Shown here one piece after another: positions 8,197 through 17,226 of a stretch of DNA of 64,000 nt (its first letter is position 1; each line of letters starts with the position of its first letter). The translations under genes were made by a program, and so were the position numbers. The notes beneath the pieces were generated by a model, which had not been told where the DNA came from, searched no databases, and worked only from the letters and a program-made list of their open reading frames with translations. The DNA lies in NCBI RefSeq assembly GCF_002224285.1, contig NZ_CP022436.1, forward strand, positions 1,054,001 to 1,118,000. The letters run 5' to 3'. Source of the DNA: Arthrobacter sp. YN. Lineage in GTDB: Bacteria > Actinomycetota > Actinomycetes > Actinomycetales > Micrococcaceae.

Positions 8197-9855
8197 ATGT
8201 CTGATGACCTTGCCCTGCGCGCCCTCGCGGCGTCTTCTTTTTCCCTTCCTGAACTGCGTGATGGCCAACTCGCAGGTATGAGCGCCCTGGCCGGGGGCCG
8301 TGATGTCCTGGCCGTCATGCCCACCGGGTACGGCAAATCCGCCACCTATCAAGTGGCGGCACAGTACCTTTACCAGCAGACGGGACGCCCCGCCGTCGTG
8401 GTGTCTCCTCTCATTGCCCTGCAGGAAGACCAGCTTGACGGGCTCATGGAGGACCTGGGCCACCATGCCGCCGTCGCCATCAATTCTTCCCGCAGCGATT
8501 CCGAGGTGGAGACCGCCTGGCAGGCGGCCGAATCCGGCAAAGCCACCTTCCTGTTTCTTGCTCCGGAGCAACTGGCCAAGCAAGCGACGGTAGAACGGAT
8601 CGCCGCGCTGGACATCACCATGTTCGTGGTGGACGAGGCCCATTGCGTGTCCTCCTGGGGCCATGACTTCCGCCCCGACTACCTCGACTTGGGCACCGTC
8701 CGCGAGCAGTTGGGCAACCCACCCGTGGTGGCGCTGACTGCCACCGCCTCCCCGCCGGTGCGCGACGAAATCGTGGAACGGCTGGGAATGAAAGACCCGT
8801 TGGTCCTGATCCGCGGCTTCGACCGGCCAAACATCAGCCTCACAGTGGTCCGGCACCAGGAAGACAAAGCCAAACGAACAGCCGTGCTGGACCACGTTGC
8901 CTCCCTGGCTGCGGCGAAAGGGATGGGGCTGCTGTACGTTGCCACCCGCAAGGACAGCGAAAAGTACGCAGCAAAACTGGCAGATGCCGGGCTCCGTGCG
9001 GAGGCGTATCACGCGGGCAGATCGGACACTGACCGGGAGACCATCCACGATTCGTTCATGGATGACCAAGTGGATGTAGTAGTTGCCACCACGGCGTTCG
9101 GCATGGGCATTGACAAGCCCAACGTGCGGTTTGTGGTGCATGCCGACATTCCGGCGTCACTGGACTCGTACTACCAGGAGATCGGCCGGGCCGGCCGGGA
9201 CGGCGGTTCCGCCGAGGCGATCCTGCATTACCGGGCGGAGGACCTGGGGCTGCGTAAGTTCTTCAGCACCCATTCCCCGGACCCCGATGCGCTCACGGCG
9301 GTGCTGAAGGTCATCAAGAATGCCGGCGCTCCTGCCCCGAAGACCGCATTGGTGGAGCTCACGGGCTTCCCCGCCCGGCGGATCACCGCACTGGTGAACC
9401 AGCTGGAGGAAGTGGGTGCCGTCAGCACCGGCAAGCGCGGAACGCGCCTTGAATCGAAAGCCAGGGTGTCCACCCTGGTGGGGCGCGCCGTCGTACGTGC
9501 GGAGGCCCGGCAGCGCGTGGAACAGTCGCGGCTCACCATGATGCGCGCCTATGCGGAGACAGACAGCTGCCGACGCCAGTTCCTGCTGGGCTACTTCGGT
9601 GAGCACCTGCCGGAACCTTGCGGCAACTGCGACCCGTGCGCTGACAGGCACGACGACGACACGCTGGACCGGGCGCCCGCCTCCGACACCGGGGAGACGT
9701 TTCCCTTGCAGTCCACGGTTGTACATAAGGAATGGGGGCAAGGCCTGGTGATGCGCCACGAGGATGATGTCATCACGGTCCTGTTCGAACAGGAGGGCTA
9801 CAAAACGCTGTCCCGCTCCGCCGTCGTCGAGCATGGGCTGCTGAAGCCTGCCTAA
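8197..9855 (+). CDS. recQ: RecQ-family ATP-dependent DNA helicase
   Basis: A 552-residue superfamily 2 helicase. Motif I is [10 protein letters not shown] (about residues 41-50), motif II is [22 protein letters not shown] with the RecQ-specific aromatic loop, motif III is ALTATA and motif VI is [11 protein letters not shown] zinc cluster follows ([18 protein letters not shown] then GNCDPC). The C-terminal 50 residues ([18 protein letters not shown]) look like a small SH3-like tail seen in short actinobacterial RecQs; no HRDC domain is evident. It unwinds 3'-5' DNA during recombination repair. It is convergent with nnrD, with two hairpins in and around the 42-base gap. Confidence 0.96.
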   Translation: MSDDLALRALAASSFSLPELRDGQLAGMSALAGGRDVLAVMPTGYGKSATYQVAAQYLYQQTGRPAVVVSPLIALQEDQLDGLMEDLGHHAAVAINSSRSDSEVETAWQAAESGKATFLFLAPEQLAKQATVERIAALDITMFVVDEAHCVSSWGHDFRPDYLDLGTVREQLGNPPVVALTATASPPVRDEIVERLGMKDPLVLIRGFDRPNISLTVVRHQEDKAKRTAVLDHVASLAAAKGMGLLYVATRKDSEKYAAKLADAGLRAEAYHAGRSDTDRETIHDSFMDDQVDVVVATTAFGMGIDKPNVRFVVHADIPASLDSYYQEIGRAGRDGGSAEAILHYRAEDLGLRKFFSTHSPDPDALTAVLKVIKNAGAPAPKTALVELTGFPARRITALVNQLEEVGAVSTGKRGTRLESKARVSTLVGRAVVRAEARQRVEQSRLTMMRAYAETDSCRRQFLLGYFGEHLPEPCGNCDPCADRHDDDTLDRAPASDTGETFPLQSTVVHKEWGQGLVMRHEDDVITVLFEQEGYKTLSRSAVVEHGLLKPA

Positions 9856-9864
9856 GTCCCTGCG

Positions 9865-9883
9865 GCAGCCGTCGGCCGGCTGC
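9865..9883. terminator. Hairpin after recQ
   Basis: GCAGCCG, loop TCGGC, CGGCTGC: a 7-bp perfect stem ten bases after the recQ stop. No T tract follows. Confidence 0.5.
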
Positions 9884-9889
9884 TTCAGG

Positions 9890-9916
9890 GCTGGAGCTCA
9901 GGTGTTGAGCTCCAGC
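9890..9916. terminator. Hairpin over the nnrD stop codon
   Basis: GCTGGAGCTCA, loop GGTGT, TGAGCTCCAGC: an 11-bp perfect stem overlapping the last codons of nnrD. With the neighbouring hairpin it may act as a bidirectional terminator for the convergent genes. Confidence 0.5.
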
Positions 9917-10812
9917 ATCAGGGCCGGAAGTTCGTCGGCCAGCTCGCGTGCCAGGAAACCCAGCGGGCCGAGTTTGCTGGCCAAACGATCCGCCGCCGCA
10001 GCGTGAAGGTGGGTTCCCCAACAGGCGGCCTGCGTATCGCTGGTTCCCCGCGCCCGCAGCCCGGCTACGGCGCCAGTGAGAACGTCACCGCTGCCGGACG
10101 TCCCCAGTCCGCCGTACCCGGTGGTGATCTTCCATAACTTCCCGCCTGCGCCCGACGGCCCGGCAATAATGCCCTGGCAACTCACCACTGCATCAAACCG
10201 GTCTGCCACAGCGGCAACATCGCGTTCGAGGTCTTCCACCTCCCGGCCCAGCAATATCCCGGTTTCCGTCGGATTGGGCGTCAGGATCAGCCTTCCCCGC
10301 CACGGTGCCAGCTCCTCCTCGATCCTGCCCAGCACTCCCAAGGCAAAAGCATCAAGCACGACGGCGGGACCTCCTTCGGTGCCGGCGCCGGCTTCCGACT
10401 GTTCCCGCTCGAGCAACGCCCGCAGCAGTGCCTCGGCGAGGTCGAGGTCGTCCAGGCCGGGCCCAATGAGGAGGGCATCCGCTTTCTCGAGGTCGCCGGC
10501 GATGCGGTCCAGGTCCTCGCCGGTCAGTGAGCCGTTGGTGTTTTCGGGCAGGCCAACAGCTCCGCATTCAGGCAGGGCCACGCCAATCTGCACCGCAGCG
10601 GACTCGGCGACGGCCAGAGTAATTTTCCCGGCCCCGGCACGAAGCGCCGCCGTACCGGCCAGCAGCGCCGCGCCGGGCGTGGTCCGGGCCCCTCCGATCA
10701 CCAGCACTGCTCCACGCGAGTACTTGTCCTCGCCCGGTGCCGGCAACGGCCAGTCACGCAGCAGCGAGGGCGTCACCAGGATGGCAGCACTGGATTCACT
10801 GCGGGTGGACAC
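9898..10812 (-). CDS. nnrD: ADP-dependent (S)-NAD(P)H-hydrate dehydratase
   Basis: The product dehydrates damaged NADHX and NADPHX back to NADH and NADPH using ADP. It belongs to the ribokinase-like CARKD family. Visible motifs are GAVLVIGGARTTPGAALLAG near the start, LTPNPTETGILLG in the middle, and the nucleotide-binding GTSGSGDVLTGAVAGL near the C-terminus with the catalytic Asp. I use GTG at 10812 because AGGAG sits six bases before it; an ATG at 10827 is possible but lacks a ribosome site and would overlap the upstream gene by 32 bases. It is coupled to the phosphatase gene. The epimerase domain (NnrE) is not fused here. Confidence 0.92.
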   Translation of the reverse strand: MSTRSESSAAILVTPSLLRDWPLPAPGEDKYSRGAVLVIGGARTTPGAALLAGTAALRAGAGKITLAVAESAAVQIGVALPECGAVGLPENTNGSLTGEDLDRIAGDLEKADALLIGPGLDDLDLAEALLRALLEREQSEAGAGTEGGPAVVLDAFALGVLGRIEEELAPWRGRLILTPNPTETGILLGREVEDLERDVAAVADRFDAVVSCQGIIAGPSGAGGKLWKITTGYGGLGTSGSGDVLTGAVAGLRARGTSDTQAACWGTHLHAAAADRLASKLGPLGFLARELADELPALMLELNT

Positions 10813-11581
10813 TGGCGTCTCCTGCATGTTCTGTCACTGCCACTCCCTGCTCGGCCAGATGGTCAGCCACATTGAAGCTCTCCAGTTCCCAGGGGCCTGC
10901 GCCGGTAGGACGCACGTAACGGGTGATCGACGCATTCAGCACCGATGTGGTCGCGGCAAGGTCCAGAATTTCTTCCTCGGACATACCTTCCAGGACGTAA
11001 CGGACCAGCAGGATGACGGCATCGTGGCAGACCAGCATCACCCGGTGCCCTGTTCCCAGGGTGTTGAGCTCATCCAGGATGGAACGCAGGCGGAGCGCCA
11101 CGTCAGCCCATGATTCCCCGCCGGGTGGCCGGTAGTACAGCTTTCCCAGCCATAGCCGCCGCTCGGCTTCGTCCGGGTACCTCTTCTCGACGCCCAAGCG
11201 CGTCAACCGGTCCAAAATCCCCAGTTCCCGGTCCCTGAGGCGTTCATCGGTGAGTACCTTGAGGGGCCAGCCAGCCGTCTCCACGGCGATATCCGCTGTC
11301 TGTTTGGCGCGGGCATAGGGGGAGGACACCACGGCATCCGGCCTGAACTCTTCGGCGATCCGGGCGAGGGCCGTTCCCAGTGCTTTCGCCTGCTCCTGGC
11401 CCGTGCCGGATAAGTTCACGTCGGGATCCCTGGCAGGAACCTGGATAACCTCCGCTCCGGACAAGCGTGCCTCCGTCGCGGCCACGTTGCCTTCGCTTTC
11501 ACCGTGCCGGATCAGCAGCAACTCCACGGCACCGGCTTCCTGCACCGCGTCCGTCAGTCCGTCCTCGTTCACAAAGATCAC
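10796..11581 (-). CDS. Histidine phosphatase family protein
   Basis: This 261-residue protein has the phosphoglycerate mutase-like RHG motif (LLLIRHGESEGN) starting near residue 21, where the His takes the phosphoryl group, and the second catalytic His in VMLVCHDAVI about 175 residues later. VSSPYARAKQTADI is the usual phosphate-pocket arginine region. Substrate is not readable; the family includes sugar- and nucleotide-phosphate phosphatases. The stop overlaps the start of nnrD, so the two are probably co-transcribed. Confidence 0.9.
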   Translation of the reverse strand: MIFVNEDGLTDAVQEAGAVELLLIRHGESEGNVAATEARLSGAEVIQVPARDPDVNLSGTGQEQAKALGTALARIAEEFRPDAVVSSPYARAKQTADIAVETAGWPLKVLTDERLRDRELGILDRLTRLGVEKRYPDEAERRLWLGKLYYRPPGGESWADVALRLRSILDELNTLGTGHRVMLVCHDAVILLVRYVLEGMSEEEILDLAATTSVLNASITRYVRPTGAGPWELESFNVADHLAEQGVAVTEHAGDASVHPQ

Positions 11582-11706
11582 TCCTCCGCGTGCGTTGCCG
11601 AATGCAGAACACTACCCACTGCGTACCCTTCAGGGCCAGATGGTAAACGCACGACGGCGATTGCGAGCCCCTTTTGTCCGGACTTGGAGTGAAGTAAGTT
11701 GCTCGC

Positions 11707-13002
11707 ATGGAGGACTCATACCAAGTCATCATTGTCGGTGCCGGTTTCGCAGGCGTAGCGGCAGCCAAGGAACTCGGACGCAAGGGTGTAAAGGTCTTGC
11801 TGATCGATTCGAACAACTACCACCAGTTCCAGCCGCTCCTTTATCAGGTAGCGACGTCCCAGATTGGCGTGTCAGCCATCGCCCGGCCGCTGCGTGCAGT
11901 TTTCCGCCGGTATAAAACGGTGAAAGTCCTGACTGCGAAGGTCGAGTCAGTGAGTGCTGCAGAGCGCACGGTTATCACGTCAGATGGAAGAACTCTGCGC
12001 GCCGGGATTCTGGTGATCGCCGTGGGGGCGGTTCCGAACTTCTTCAATACCCCGGGCGCAGAGGAGTTGGCGTTCCCGCTGTACTCCGTCACAGACGCCA
12101 CCAGGCTTGGCACTGGCCTTACCCGGCTGCTGGACCAAGCCGACAGAAACCCTGACGGTTCCGTAGACGTAGTGGTGGTGGGAGGCGGGCCTACCGGTGT
12201 GGAGACCGCGGGAGCGATGGCGGAAAACGTCAAGTACGTAGTGAGCAAGTATTTCTCGCCGGAGCTCGCAGCACGATGCCGGGTGCATTTGGTGGATATG
12301 GTTCCCAGTGTCCTGAACATGTTCTCCAAAAAATCCCAGAGCTATGCCACTGATCATTTGAAGAAGGTGGGCGTTCACCTTCACATGGGAGTGGGCGTCA
12401 CTGAGGTCCGGGCGGACGGAGTGACTTTGGCGGACGGGAGTTCGGTCCCTGGACAAATCGTGGTGTGGGCCGGAGGCCTCAAAGCAGGCGATCTCATTGC
12501 CGGGTCCGGGCTGGCGCAGGGGAGAGGGGGCCGCATTGACGTCAACACTGACCTGACGGCTCCGGATGCGAAGAGCGTGTACGTCATTGGGGATTGCGCC
12601 AACATCACCGACTCCACAGGTGCGAAGCTGCCGCAACTGGGGTCCGTGGCTCAACAGGCCGGTAAGTGGGCCGCCAAGAACATCCTTGCGGACCTCGGCG
12701 GAGGCAGCCGGGCGCCCTTCCACTATGTGGACAAAGGCTATATGGCGATGGTGGGTCGTGGCGCCGCGGTGGCAGAGCTGGGCCGCAAGCGAATCCAACT
12801 GCAAGGCATCCTTGCCTTCCTGTCCTGGCTGTTGGTGCACCTGGCCCTGTTGTCCGGCCTCCAACAAAAGATCCGTGCCTTGTTCTCCTGGCTGAACGGC
12901 TACCTCCTCCATAGCCCCGCGCAAGTTGTTGTCAGCGGGCCCATCGAGAAGGAACCAGCGGAACAGGATCCGCCAGGTACATTGCCTTCAAAGGAGTCCT
13001 GA
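11707..13002 (+). CDS. NAD(P)/FAD-dependent oxidoreductase, NDH-2-like
   Basis: A 431-residue type II NADH dehydrogenase relative. The FAD-binding Rossmann motif IVGAGFAGVAAAKELG is at residues 8-23, the NAD motif VVGGGPTGVETAGAMAE near residue 157, and the second FAD contact VYVIGDCANI near residue 294. A hydrophobic C-terminal segment (ILAFLSWLLVHLALLSGL) fits the membrane-anchoring tail of NDH-2 enzymes, which pass electrons from NADH to quinone without pumping protons. It is a single gene, divergent from the phosphatase. GGAG lies about 14 bases upstream of the ATG, farther than usual. Confidence 0.92.
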   Translation: MEDSYQVIIVGAGFAGVAAAKELGRKGVKVLLIDSNNYHQFQPLLYQVATSQIGVSAIARPLRAVFRRYKTVKVLTAKVESVSAAERTVITSDGRTLRAGILVIAVGAVPNFFNTPGAEELAFPLYSVTDATRLGTGLTRLLDQADRNPDGSVDVVVVGGGPTGVETAGAMAENVKYVVSKYFSPELAARCRVHLVDMVPSVLNMFSKKSQSYATDHLKKVGVHLHMGVGVTEVRADGVTLADGSSVPGQIVVWAGGLKAGDLIAGSGLAQGRGGRIDVNTDLTAPDAKSVYVIGDCANITDSTGAKLPQLGSVAQQAGKWAAKNILADLGGGSRAPFHYVDKGYMAMVGRGAAVAELGRKRIQLQGILAFLSWLLVHLALLSGLQQKIRALFSWLNGYLLHSPAQVVVSGPIEKEPAEQDPPGTLPSKES

Positions 13003-13051
13003 CGCGGGACCGGCAGCCATGATGTAGCGCCTGCGGGTTGAAAAGGCACGC

Positions 13052-13774
13052 TTACAATTCAGGCGACAGCAAGCTCTTGGCGGCGGCAACCAGCTCAGCA
13101 TTGCCTTCAGCGCGCTCTCCGTGGGGGAGCAGGAACGTGTCTTCGAGTCCGATTCTGGAGTCCAATCCCCACCGGGCCGCCAGCTTCAGCGCAGCCCATG
13201 TGGACCGTTCCTCACCGTGGAGCAGGATTGGCATCTGGACCGCTGGTTCCCGCACCAGTTCCAAGAGCAATGTGGCCTCACCTTCCACCTCCTTGGCCGG
13301 GATGTCCTGTAGCTCGATCAACACCCTCAGGCATTCAGCCCGGAGTGGCGAGCAGGCCCACTGGCGGGCAGCGTCCGCGTGCCAAATTCCCGCCTCGATG
13401 CCAATGCCGCGGGCATGAAGGGCGCCGGCCACTTCTTCGGCCCCGTCCTCGTGCCAATTGATGGAGGCGAAATCCGGTGCGTCACGCCATGACTCCACCA
13501 TCGTCACGCGGGATGATGCGTCGGGGGAAGTCCAGGCGCCCGTTGTCACGCCCACAGGCACGTCAGGACAGGCATGGCGCACTGCGCGGAGCCACTGGGT
13601 GACGTAGTGCGCTTCCATGGTGTCCGCGCCCTGAGGATTCTTCGGATGAAGGTGCAGGCTGTGGGCGCCTGCAGCCACTGCCGCCGCAGCTTCCTGGGCA
13701 ATTATGGCGGGATCTGCCGACAGCCGTTGGTGGAGCGAGACATTTCGAGCCCCGTTGAGGCAAGCCTGTAGCAT
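13052..13774 (-). CDS. BKACE-family protein (beta-keto acid cleavage enzyme, DUF849-like)
   Basis: About 240 residues. The N-terminus MLQACLNGAR is the typical BKACE opening, and HLHPK and INWHEDGAEEV carry the His/Glu residues expected to bind the catalytic zinc. The family cleaves beta-keto acids with acetyl-CoA to give acetoacetate or a related product plus a new CoA ester. It is shorter than the usual 270-310 residues, so it may be a diverged subgroup. I chose ATG 13774; ATG 13786, four codons upstream, is also possible. It is divergent from the YqeY gene and has no pathway neighbours, so the substrate is unknown. Confidence 0.82.
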   Translation of the reverse strand: MLQACLNGARNVSLHQRLSADPAIIAQEAAAAVAAGAHSLHLHPKNPQGADTMEAHYVTQWLRAVRHACPDVPVGVTTGAWTSPDASSRVTMVESWRDAPDFASINWHEDGAEEVAGALHARGIGIEAGIWHADAARQWACSPLRAECLRVLIELQDIPAKEVEGEATLLLELVREPAVQMPILLHGEERSTWAALKLAARWGLDSRIGLEDTFLLPHGERAEGNAELVAAAKSLLSPEL

Positions 13775-13877
13775 CACACCGCCCATGGTACGAGGTTGTC
13801 TCCGTGGGGCGGGAGACCTTGTTGAGCGGCCAAGCTGGGAAGATAGCAGAGAGAATCCCGAAACAAGGAGCAACATC

Positions 13878-14339
13878 ATGACCCTCAAAGAGCGCTTGAA
13901 AGCCGACGTGGTTGACCACATGAAAGCGGGCAACAAAGTTGCGCTGACCACAGTGCGCAACGTGCTGGGCGAGATCACCACCCGCGAAAAGTCAGGTAAG
14001 ACCCCGGTGGAGCTCGACGACGCGCAGGTCACCTCGCTGCTTCAGAAGGAAGCTGCCAAGCGTCGGGACACGGCCCGGATCTACACGGAAGCCGGTGAAA
14101 CCGACCGAGCAGCCGCCGAAGTCGCTGAGGCTGAAATCATCGAGGCGTACCTGCCAAAGGCACTGACCCGGGAGGAAGTGGAAGCAATCGTTGACGATGC
14201 CATCGAGGCACTGAAAGCTGATGGCCAAGAGCTTTCCATGCGTTCCATCGGAGCCGTGATGAAGCCCGTCACCGCCAAGGTTGCAGGACGTTTCGACGGC
14301 AAGACTGTCAGCGAGATCGTGCGCGGACGCTTGGCGTAG
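13878..14339 (+). CDS. GatB/YqeY domain-containing protein
   Basis: A 153-residue stand-alone YqeY protein (MTLKERLKADVVDHMKAGNK at the N-terminus; LPKALTREEVEAIVDDAI, then SMRSIGAVMKPV and GRFDGKTVSEIVR later). The domain is related to the tail of the GatB amidotransferase subunit and is thought to bind tRNA, but free-standing YqeY has no firm function. Start chosen at 13878 with AAGGAG eight bases upstream. It converges with the DUF72 gene with only five bases between the stops. Confidence 0.92.
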   Translation: MTLKERLKADVVDHMKAGNKVALTTVRNVLGEITTREKSGKTPVELDDAQVTSLLQKEAAKRRDTARIYTEAGETDRAAAEVAEAEIIEAYLPKALTREEVEAIVDDAIEALKADGQELSMRSIGAVMKPVTAKVAGRFDGKTVSEIVRGRLA

Positions 14340-14344
14340 CGAGG

Positions 14345-15076
14345 TCAGCTGACCCCCAGCAGCCACCGCAGAGTGTCCGCATTTCGCACGGCGTTACCAC
14401 CGCCGTCGTTGTTGAAGTAGACGTACACGTCCTTGCCCGAGCCGCTCCACTCCCGAATCCGTTCCGCCCACCAGCGGAGATCGTCATCGGAGTATGAGCC
14501 GCCGTAGAGGTGCCCATGGTCCGGACCGTGCAGACGAACGTAAACAAACGGCGCGGTGGCCCGCAGGATGCAGGGCAGGTTGGCGCCACTCATGATGCAG
14601 TAGGCGGCCCCGTGGCGCTCAAGCAGCGCGTACACGTCAGAGTGGTCCCAACTGTCGTGGCGGAACTCGACTGCGACACGGATCCAAGGGGGCAGGGCTG
14701 CCAGGAAGTAGTCCAGCCGGGCGTCGTCGCGTGCGAAACCAGGCGGCAGCTGCACCAGCAGAACGGCCCGTTTGTCGCCGAGCTCGTGCCAGCAGCGAAT
14801 GATCCGTTCCACCCACACCTCCGGGCTGTACAGCTTCTTGGCGTGCGTGAGCCCCCGTGGCGCTTTGACGGACATGGCAAAGCCCGGAGGCAGGCGGTTT
14901 CGCCAACTCGCAAACGAGGTGTCCCGGGGCCAGCGATAAAAGCTCGCGTTGAGCTCCACTGTGGTGAACCTGGCCATGTACTGGGCCAGGCGCTTTGAAG
15001 CCGGAAGCCCCGGCGGATAGAGCACATTTTCCCAGTGGTCGTAGCTCCAGCCCGAGGTGCCGATGTGGATGCCCAT
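14345..15076 (-). CDS. DUF72 domain-containing protein
   Basis: The 243-residue product has the DUF72 TIM-barrel pattern: MGIHIGTSGWSYDHW at the N-terminus, TVELNASFYRWP, LVQLPPGFARD, VAVEFRHDSW and YVRLHGPD. The family is widespread; an isoprenoid or nuclease-like role has been suggested but nothing is firmly established. It is monocistronic, overlapping nothing. Confidence 0.9.
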   Translation of the reverse strand: MGIHIGTSGWSYDHWENVLYPPGLPASKRLAQYMARFTTVELNASFYRWPRDTSFASWRNRLPPGFAMSVKAPRGLTHAKKLYSPEVWVERIIRCWHELGDKRAVLLVQLPPGFARDDARLDYFLAALPPWIRVAVEFRHDSWDHSDVYALLERHGAAYCIMSGANLPCILRATAPFVYVRLHGPDHGHLYGGSYSDDDLRWWAERIREWSGSGKDVYVYFNNDGGGNAVRNADTLRWLLGVS

Positions 15077-15115
15077 GGTGTGAATGTACCCGCGCCGGAC
15101 CTCGCCAACCGGGTG

Positions 15116-15343
15116 TTACAGCTTGCCGCTCCGGGCCATCAAGGCCTGGAGATCTTCGGCCACCTTGGCTACTTCGCGCTGCCGGGCGCTGGGCGTTGGA
15201 TTGGAACCGGGTTTGCTGCTGCGCGTTGCCGGGTGTGCATGCCGTCGGGACGTGCGGGCTGGGCGGTGAAGCTGCGGATCGCGCGAGGGCGCGTCGACAG
15301 TGACGGCTCCCTGCAGGGGATCGTGGAAGAGTGGGAGGTTCAT
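15116..15343 (-). CDS. Small hypothetical protein
   Basis: A possible 75-residue basic, Pro/Arg/His-rich protein (begins MNLPLFHDPL, ends QALMARSGKL). The last 25 residues (SARQREVAKVAEDLQALMA) read as an amphipathic helix, which is why I keep it. The upstream GGGAAG is a modest ribosome site. I recognise no family; it could be spurious. It ends 40 bases upstream of the DUF72 start on the same strand. Confidence 0.35.
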   Translation of the reverse strand: MNLPLFHDPLQGAVTVDAPSRDPQLHRPARTSRRHAHPATRSSKPGSNPTPSARQREVAKVAEDLQALMARSGKL

Positions 15344-15469
15344 ACTTCCCGATCCTGACAGAAGCGGCCCTGGGCCGGTATGGACAGGTGCATACGCCGT
15401 CACGGCACGGCTGTGCAGATGTCCATGGGAGGTTTAGGGCTGAGAAGGAGGCGCCGTGCTGCTTGCCGG

Positions 15470-15612
15470 GTACCGCTTCGGTACAGTGGCGGATCGACGA
15501 CGGCTACCTCACCGCCGTCGTCGAGATTCCAACCGGAACCACGGCGCGGATCGAACTGCCGGTGCTGGAGGCCGGGCGGGGGAGTCCCCTTGCCCGGCTG
15601 TTGATGTACTAA
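15470..15612 (+). pseudogene. Remnant of an alpha-L-rhamnosidase C-terminus
   Basis: The frame ending at TAA 15612 reads SVQWRIDDGYLTAVVEIP then TGTTARIELP. That is the pattern of the C-terminal beta-sandwich of bacterial GH78 rhamnosidases. Nothing upstream in any frame continues the domain, so only about 45 residues of a once ~900-residue protein remain. It abuts the HipA stop convergently. Confidence 0.6.
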
Positions 15613-16823
15613 GTGCGGGGCATTGTGCCAAAGACCGGGGAGAAAAGCTCAATTTCGGCCGCGGGTATGCGGCAAGCACGAGCGACGTCCCTCCACCCCA
15701 TAACTGACTCAAACACTGCGCTTAGGATCTCGTCCCGTTTGCCCGATTCGACGAAGTATTCAGCAACAGTCAGCAGGGCTTTCATTGCGTCGTCTCTCTT
15801 GGTGGCTCCATCGATTGATGTTGCGTGCTCTCCATCGACGTCAGGGTTCGGGTTCACATCGAAGGCAGGCGACAACCGCCATCCCGCGCGGTGCCGAAGG
15901 AATCCGTGATTACGCAGGTGGTCATCTGTGTTGTTGACAACAATATTGAAAACGATCCTTCGGAAAAGCTCTTCTCGGTCTGCGGTGGCATCTTCGGAGT
16001 TCTCATCGATGACGTCCAGAAGGTCAAGATAGTCGCCACGGGCGCCGTCCTGTTCTTGCAGCATGGTCATGGCAGAGACATAGCCGATCCTCTGCTGTTC
16101 GACGCGGTCGAATCTGTCAAGAACCAGGACAGGATCGGAGGAGTTGAGATGCTCCAGGTGGTGATCCGGTGTGTCGATACCAGCCCTACGGGCCATTTCG
16201 AGGCTGGCCGCTTCCCACGCAATGACTTTCCAGAGGTCACCCTGATGTGAAAATTTGGCAATCGCCAGCCTGGCCCCATCCTGGACGGACGCCTTAGGGC
16301 GGGCTCCGCCCAGACTTCCCGTTCCAGCCGCAAGGAGTCTCTTGAGTGCACCCAGGTTCCCCGGGTCAGCTTCCACTTCTTGTGCTGCCCGTCGGAGTTC
16401 TGGCAATTGAACCAGCTTGGGCACGTCAGTTCCATCACTTAAGTGTGGTCCGTCGCCAACCCTAAAACGTAACGCGCCCTGCCGGGTCAGGTCCGACACG
16501 CCAAGCAGAAAGTCCCTGTCGGTGAGAGTCCCCGGATTCTTACCTTGCTGACGGGCTTCTGCCTGCATCCGCTTGGCTACGATGTGCCGCCCCCAGCGGT
16601 CGGGTGAGGCGTCGGCGAAGGAGCCGGGCAGACCCTTGATCGAATGGGCGCCTCGTAAGACGGGCAGTGCCGGGTCAATGGCGTACGACTCAGGCAGGGC
16701 AAGGAAACTGGCGTCATACGTGAAGTTGGTACTTGTAACGCCCCGTCGTGCCGATACATAGGCCCGCCCTACGTATATGCATCCGCTGGACGTGTGAAGA
16801 TCGACGTCGATGGGTTCTGTCAT
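15609..16823 (-). CDS. hipA: HipA-family toxin kinase
   Basis: A 404-residue Ser/Thr kinase-like toxin. Landmarks are GSLGGARPKA (glycine-rich ATP loop, about residue 169), LAIAKF (Lys for ATP), NNTDDHLRNHGFL (catalytic Asp and Asn) and LSPAFDVNPNP (metal-binding DxN). In E. coli, HipA phosphorylates glutamyl-tRNA synthetase and causes growth arrest; other HipA proteins have different targets, so the target here is unknown. Its ATG overlaps the hipB stop by four bases (ATGA), giving tight coupling to the antitoxin. The 5' end of the transcript is controlled from the region around 17122-17190. Confidence 0.93.
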   Translation of the reverse strand: MTEPIDVDLHTSSGCIYVGRAYVSARRGVTSTNFTYDASFLALPESYAIDPALPVLRGAHSIKGLPGSFADASPDRWGRHIVAKRMQAEARQQGKNPGTLTDRDFLLGVSDLTRQGALRFRVGDGPHLSDGTDVPKLVQLPELRRAAQEVEADPGNLGALKRLLAAGTGSLGGARPKASVQDGARLAIAKFSHQGDLWKVIAWEAASLEMARRAGIDTPDHHLEHLNSSDPVLVLDRFDRVEQQRIGYVSAMTMLQEQDGARGDYLDLLDVIDENSEDATADREELFRRIVFNIVVNNTDDHLRNHGFLRHRAGWRLSPAFDVNPNPDVDGEHATSIDGATKRDDAMKALLTVAEYFVESGKRDEILSAVFESVMGWRDVARACRIPAAEIELFSPVFGTMPRT

Positions 16824-17122
16824 CGACGCACTCTCTCGGGGAGTTTCTGGTCCGCACGGGCTCGCCCGAAATCCGTCTCATAAGGATCAAGAGCTGTGGT
16901 CAGTTGGTCGGTGAGGCCCAACACCCGGACAACATCCAGAAACGCCTCGAAACCAACCCCGAGATCTCCGTGCTCGATCTTGCGGAGGGTGTTGCGGCTA
17001 ATGTCGGCTCGGTCTGCCACTTGCTCAGCCGTAAGGCCAAGGAGTTTGCGCCAGGTCAGCAACTGTTCGCCGATGGTGCTGGCTGCTCGTAGCGTCCTAT
17101 TGGAAGTGCGCTTGGTGCCCAT
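16820..17122 (-). CDS. hipB: HipB-like antitoxin, XRE-family repressor
   Basis: A 100-residue DNA-binding protein with a helix-turn-helix at about residues 20-75 (LLGLTAEQVADRADIS, then RNTLRKIEHGDLG). It should bind and neutralise HipA and repress the operon. Start chosen at MGTKRT because TGGAGAC lies just before it; an upstream in-frame ATG would add a hydrophobic 20-residue stretch without support. The promoter region is AT-rich, and the palindrome CTCATATATGAG lies 55 bases upstream. Confidence 0.9.
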   Translation of the reverse strand: MGTKRTSNRTLRAASTIGEQLLTWRKLLGLTAEQVADRADISRNTLRKIEHGDLGVGFEAFLDVVRVLGLTDQLTTALDPYETDFGRARADQKLPERVRR

Positions 17123-17177
17123 GTCTCCATGATAGTAAATAATGATAGCGATTACGACCACTAAGCAGTTTAATGCC

Positions 17178-17189
17178 CTCATATATGAG
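17178..17189. promoter_or_regulatory. Candidate HipB operator
   Basis: CTCATATATGAG is a perfect 12-bp palindrome, flanked by TAATG and CATTA that nearly extend it. It lies in the AT-rich region between hipB and the convergent MarR gene's 3' end, upstream of hipB. A second, weaker feature nearby is ATGATAG repeated twice (about 17130-17146) over the likely -10. Confidence 0.5.
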
Positions 17190-17226
17190 CATTAGGCGGC
17201 TATGTGAATGGAGCTGCGGAGGGTAC

